From: Progne subis subis
Taxonomy: Eukaryota > Chordata > Aves > Passeriformes > Hirundinidae
Assembly: GCA_022316685.1 (NCBI GenBank)
Contig: JAKJHU010000134.1
Span: 372,001-436,000, forward strand
DNA: 64,000 bases
Reading direction: 5' to 3'
Part shown: piece after piece, positions 60,646 to 64,000 of the stretch
Layout of the letters: each line of letters starts with the position of its first letter
Position numbering within the stretch: the stretch's first letter is position 1
Program-made: the position numbers and the translations under genes
The notes under the pieces: model-generated
Seen by the model: the letters and a program-made list of their open reading frames with translations, nothing else
Databases searched by the model: none
What the model was told of the DNA's origin: nothing

Positions 60646-61739
60646 GAGAGAGAATTAATAAAGCAGTAGTTGCTATAACAGTTTTTGGGAAGGTATGTGG
60701 AGAAGGATCTCTCAGGGCAGAGCGCTGGGGAGGCCTGTGAGAGGATTAACTGGGGCTCTGCAGCTTCCCTCTGAACCATGAGGACCTTTGGGGGAGATTG
60801 ATCTCCTCTAGGGAGGGGGACACAGGAGAGCAGTGCAGCCCCGTCACAGGCAGCTCTCTCTGACCTCAGACTGAATGATCTGGCTGTTCCCAGCTCAGGG
60901 AGACTTGGCCACGGATCAGGATCCCACGGTGGCCTCTCTCTGTGTCACAGCAGCAGCTCTGCCCCCAGGCTCCCTGCGCACTTCTCTCTTTCTGCACAGC
61001 CCTGCTGTGTGCCCTGCTCCCTCCTCACCATCCTGGGGCTCTCTCTTCCTGGCACCAAGCAACCCCAGGAAACAGATTAAATAGGATTTAGCCCAGAATC
61101 ACCAACATCACTTCTTCAAATAGTTAGGCTTCACAGTCATAAAATAGCAACTCCTCCTTGGATTACGGCAGCACATTCCTGAGCCCATGTAATCTTCAAA
61201 CATACATTGCAGGGCTCTAATTTCCAGGGACTGTCAGGCACCTGTTCATATTTACGTGCTGTGTTGACATTTCAGATGTCCTGCCAAGATTTTCACATTG
61301 ATCTGGACAGGACAGCTCACAATTTAAAAAACTAAGGATGTGAAAAATCATTGCAGCATGTTCCCACTGCAGTTTTCAGATGGGGGGGAAACTTAATTCT
61401 CTGTTACCCTAGAATTTTTTATTTTTGTGAATAAAATGAAACTTGGACCATTCAAAAGCGTTCAGCTTTTGTGTCAGTCTAGTCCTGTTGGAAACATTGA
61501 TAAATACCAAGAGGTTTCAAAAGCAACACAATTAGGTCAGTGCTGAGCACCTTTGCAGAACTCTGTTTAAATCAGCAGCCCAGCTTCTGTCTAGTCAAGG
61601 AACCAGGGCATCAAGTTTCAGAGCTGATGCTCTTTCTCTCCTTTGTGGCCTTTTTTTCCTCTTTAGGAAAGAGCTGCAGAAAGAAATTACTGCTCAAGAG
61701 GAAAATAAATCATTTTAATATTTGTATACTTTACTAGGT
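60646..61739. other. Non-coding sequence
   Basis: A moderately GC-rich part at about 60,720-61,070 is followed by AT-rich DNA. Frames of 69 codons or fewer. No named repeat recognised. Confidence 0.45.
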
Positions 61740-62180
61740 TTTCCCTTTTCATTTCTTTATTAGTTGAGAAAATAAATTGTAATACTTGAGCAGCTAGTGA
61801 GTTCACTTTATTAACAGTTCAAACATAATGTGAAGCCAATATATTTAATATTAGTTATTAACCTTCTGCAAATTTAAGCTGTATTTTGCTCACTTAATTA
61901 GGTAAACTACATTGTTTTTCTCTTACTGGTTCCTCTCTTTAATGTGAGAGCATTAAAAGCACCATAGGGTGCATTGTATTTTAGTCGAGTATATATTTTT
62001 CTATGAATTGTAAATTGTTTAGAAATTTTTCACCTTCCCTATTCTTGCAATCCACAATAAAATACGTAATCCCTAATGCAACCTTTTTAAAAAGTGACTG
62101 CACCCAGCCTGCAACTAATTAATTATGAACATAATCTGTTCTGGTGACAGTTATTTTTTAACAAAGCTTTATAATGCAAA
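61740..62180. promoter_or_regulatory. Candidate conserved AT-rich element
   Basis: AT-rich block with CTTAATTAGG, CAACTAATTAATTATG and ATATTTAATATTAG, no repeat signature and no long frame. It lies just upstream of the exon-like interval at 62303. Flagged because of motif density and lack of low-complexity decay. Confidence 0.2.
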
Positions 62181-62302
62181 TCATGGCATTTACATTTCTA
62201 TTCAAGGGATGTCTACATTTAAAGTCTCACACAGGATATTGCCTTAGAATCAATTCACGACTTTCTCTTTTTCTTTTTCACCTTCTACTCTCTCCTTTGC
62301 AG

Positions 62303-62506
62303 TTCTGATTTGCTTTTGAAATGGAACAAAACATTGGTAATTTGGCTGGGGCCATTCTCTTGCTCTTGGCATTTTCCTGCTTTAGTCTCATTGCAGAGCG
62401 AGCGGATCAAGCTATTGAATGGAGAGGCAGAGAGCATTTCACCATACATGAAATGAAGGAAGATCATGCTGGGACAGTCACCTTCAACATCGTGCATTCA
62501 GTCTAA
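62303..62506 (+). other. Possible terminal exon with a 61-codon ORF
   Basis: A long pyrimidine tract ends in CTTTGCAG at 62302. An in-frame stop at 62306 precedes the first ATG at 62321, which has G at -3 and G at +4, a good initiation context. The 61-codon frame ends at TAA (62504-62506). Residues 8-24 are hydrophobic (AGAILLLLAF...), as in a signal peptide or membrane anchor. The remainder is charged (ERADQ, EWRGRE, EMKED). I do not recognise it. A frame of this size occurs by chance often, so only the combination of features makes it worth listing. CDS status is not claimed. Confidence 0.2.
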
Positions 62507-63354
62507 ATTTACAGTAATAGACTCATACTCGGAGGAGGCTTGCTGTGTTTGTTTGCAAACTAGTATGCAGTACTTACAAGTGTGTGGTTTTATTGACATA
62601 TTCCTTTCCTTTCCTGTGGTTTTTAATTGAAACTCCCACTGCTCAGCCAAGCTCCTGGAAGTCAGAGAACAGAAGTTTTGCGTTTAGTTTAGCATTTAGA
62701 CAAGATGAACACGTACAGGAGAGTTCTGCTGGTCGATTAGGAAATGCACAGTTCAGGGCTGTTGGAGCTTTTGTTCTGATTAAGTGAAACTCATCATAGG
62801 TGTATTGAATTAACAGTATGAAATCAGATTAAGAAAATGGCTGAATGTATAGATTAACATGCAAATGAAATGAACATTTTAGTAGCACTGGGTTTGGAAA
62901 AATTAGAATAGAAAAAAATGGAAAAATAGAAAAAATTATAATAAATATATTAGAATTAGAAAAAAAAATTGCTAGGAGGTGTTTGCTTCCTGCTGGTGCA
63001 TGCACACTGCTGGCTGTGTGTCCCACCTGAGTGCTCAGGACACAGCCCTTGTGTCCATTCTGGTCACTCTGGATGAGCTGAGAGTGAGCCAAGAGTAGCC
63101 TTGTGTATCATGGGGAAGGCCACATTCCTTAAAAAGTGTCAGTGTCTTTCACCAATGCTGAAATAAACAAGTCTAATACCAACAGATTACAAAACACATA
63201 TGCAAAACTGATGTGAACTGGTAAACAAAAGTCAGGTAAATCTGAAATTTCATTTCCAGGCTCAGTAATACCACCTGCATTAGAATTCTCATAAACTTTT
63301 GCCTTGTAATGGCAGTTAAAATCCATTGGAAGAACTTAGGACCCCAGGAAATGG
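62507..63354. other. AT-rich sequence, A-rich tract
   Basis: No gene recognised. 62,900-62,970 is an A-rich imperfect repeat built from TAGAAAAA-like words. Confidence 0.5.
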
Positions 63355-63601
63355 CATGAAGCTGTGTCAGGGAATATTTAGGTCAGATTTTAGAAAAAGG
63401 CTTTTCCCTAGAGGGTGCTGGGCACTGCCCAGGCTCTCCAGGGAATAAGCATTGCCCCAAAGCTGCCAGAGCTCCAGGAGAGTTTGGATACTGCTCCAGA
63501 GGTGTGCAGGGGGGATTGTTGGGTGGTCTGGGCAGGGACAGGAGCTGGGCTTGATCCTCCTGGCATCCCTTCCAGCTCAGGATATGTTTCTGTGATTGTA
63601 C
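63355..63601 (+). mobile_element. CR1 LINE, 5'-truncated 3' end (X-like tail)
   Basis: GAAGCTGTGTCAGGGAATAT, AGAGGGTGCTGGGCACTGCC, CAGGCTCTCCAGGGAATAAG and CCAGAGCTCCAGGAGAG lead to GGAGCTGGGCTTGATCC, CATCCCTTCCAGCTCAGG and TTTCTGTGATTGTA. This is the same 3' end type as the tail of the SINE at 39.2 kb. About 250 bp with no coding capacity. Confidence 0.93.
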
Positions 63602-64000
63602 AGTTCTCATTAAACTAAAATAACAATGCAGCACAAATAACAAAAATACAACTCATGCCCACATATTTGAGAAATGGATTTGTAGAGGACTTTCAAAGTC
63701 CGACCCAAAGCTCACACAGTCTTGTACATTTGTAAATAAAATGTTAGAATTAGTAGCAGCATTGTGTGGCAAAAGTTAATAGGCTGAAAAACATATATAA
63801 CATATTGTAAACAAGAAATAGCTTGGCTTCTGATAGAATGGAATTGACTTTTACATCTCTTGTGTCTCACCCTTTTACAAGATTGACAATGGAATAAATT
63901 TTTTAAAAACAACTCTCAACTGCCCCATCTCTGTAGAGCTGCTTTTTTCCAACACATGTACATTCAGTGGACTCTGTGATCCTGAGCTAAAATATGTCCT
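63602..64000. other. AT-rich right edge, nothing recognised
   Basis: Short frames only. No repeat family recognised. Confidence 0.45.

Overview
The window looks like a gene-poor, non-coding stretch of a bird nuclear genome, most likely a passerine. I found no protein-coding exon that I can assign to a known gene, and no rRNA, functional tRNA, CRISPR or bacterial-type operon. The avian assignment rests on several 5'-truncated CR1 LINE 3' ends with their ATTCTATG-type tails and on an avian endogenous-retrovirus LTR. It also rests on a tRNA-Ile/CR1 hybrid SINE of the kind described in zebra finch (TguSINE1). Sequence between repeats is AT-rich, and the open frames are short, overlapping and frequently lack an ATG, as expected by chance.

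Layout. Bases 1-11,800 are unique-looking sequence with a few splice-like motifs. From 11,795 to 22,900 there are three CR1 copies (minus at 11.8 kb, plus at 17.5 kb, minus at 21.1 kb), G/T-rich simple repeats, a GGGTT tract able to form a G-quadruplex, and a possible conserved element near 22.0-22.2 kb. From 22.9 to 37.7 kb there are only simple repeats (including a 52-base A run), a 24-bp palindrome and worn fossils of old amniote repeats. From 37.8 to 43.9 kb lies the densest repeat cluster: an AAACC pentanucleotide array, the hybrid SINE abutting a probable ERV LTR, a CpG-rich patch, a second ERV LTR (solo, TATA region apparently lost) and a CR1.

From 47.9 to 50.7 kb two roughly 300-bp segments face each other as an inverted repeat about 2 kb apart, about 90% identical by eye, with a CR1 in the spacer. 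This is the most unusual structure in the window. A six-copy 16-bp tandem repeat carrying GATAA lies at 53.59-53.68 kb. The last 7 kb holds two exon-like intervals (59.76 kb and 62.30 kb), a 17-base G run and a CR1 at the right edge.

No set of genes acts together here. The plausible biology is structural (inverted repeats, G-quadruplex and triplex-prone tracts), transposon history, and possibly long-range regulatory elements or unannotated non-coding transcripts. Several AT-rich blocks dense in homeodomain-type TAAT motifs are flagged as candidate conserved elements, at low confidence because conservation cannot be measured from one sequence.
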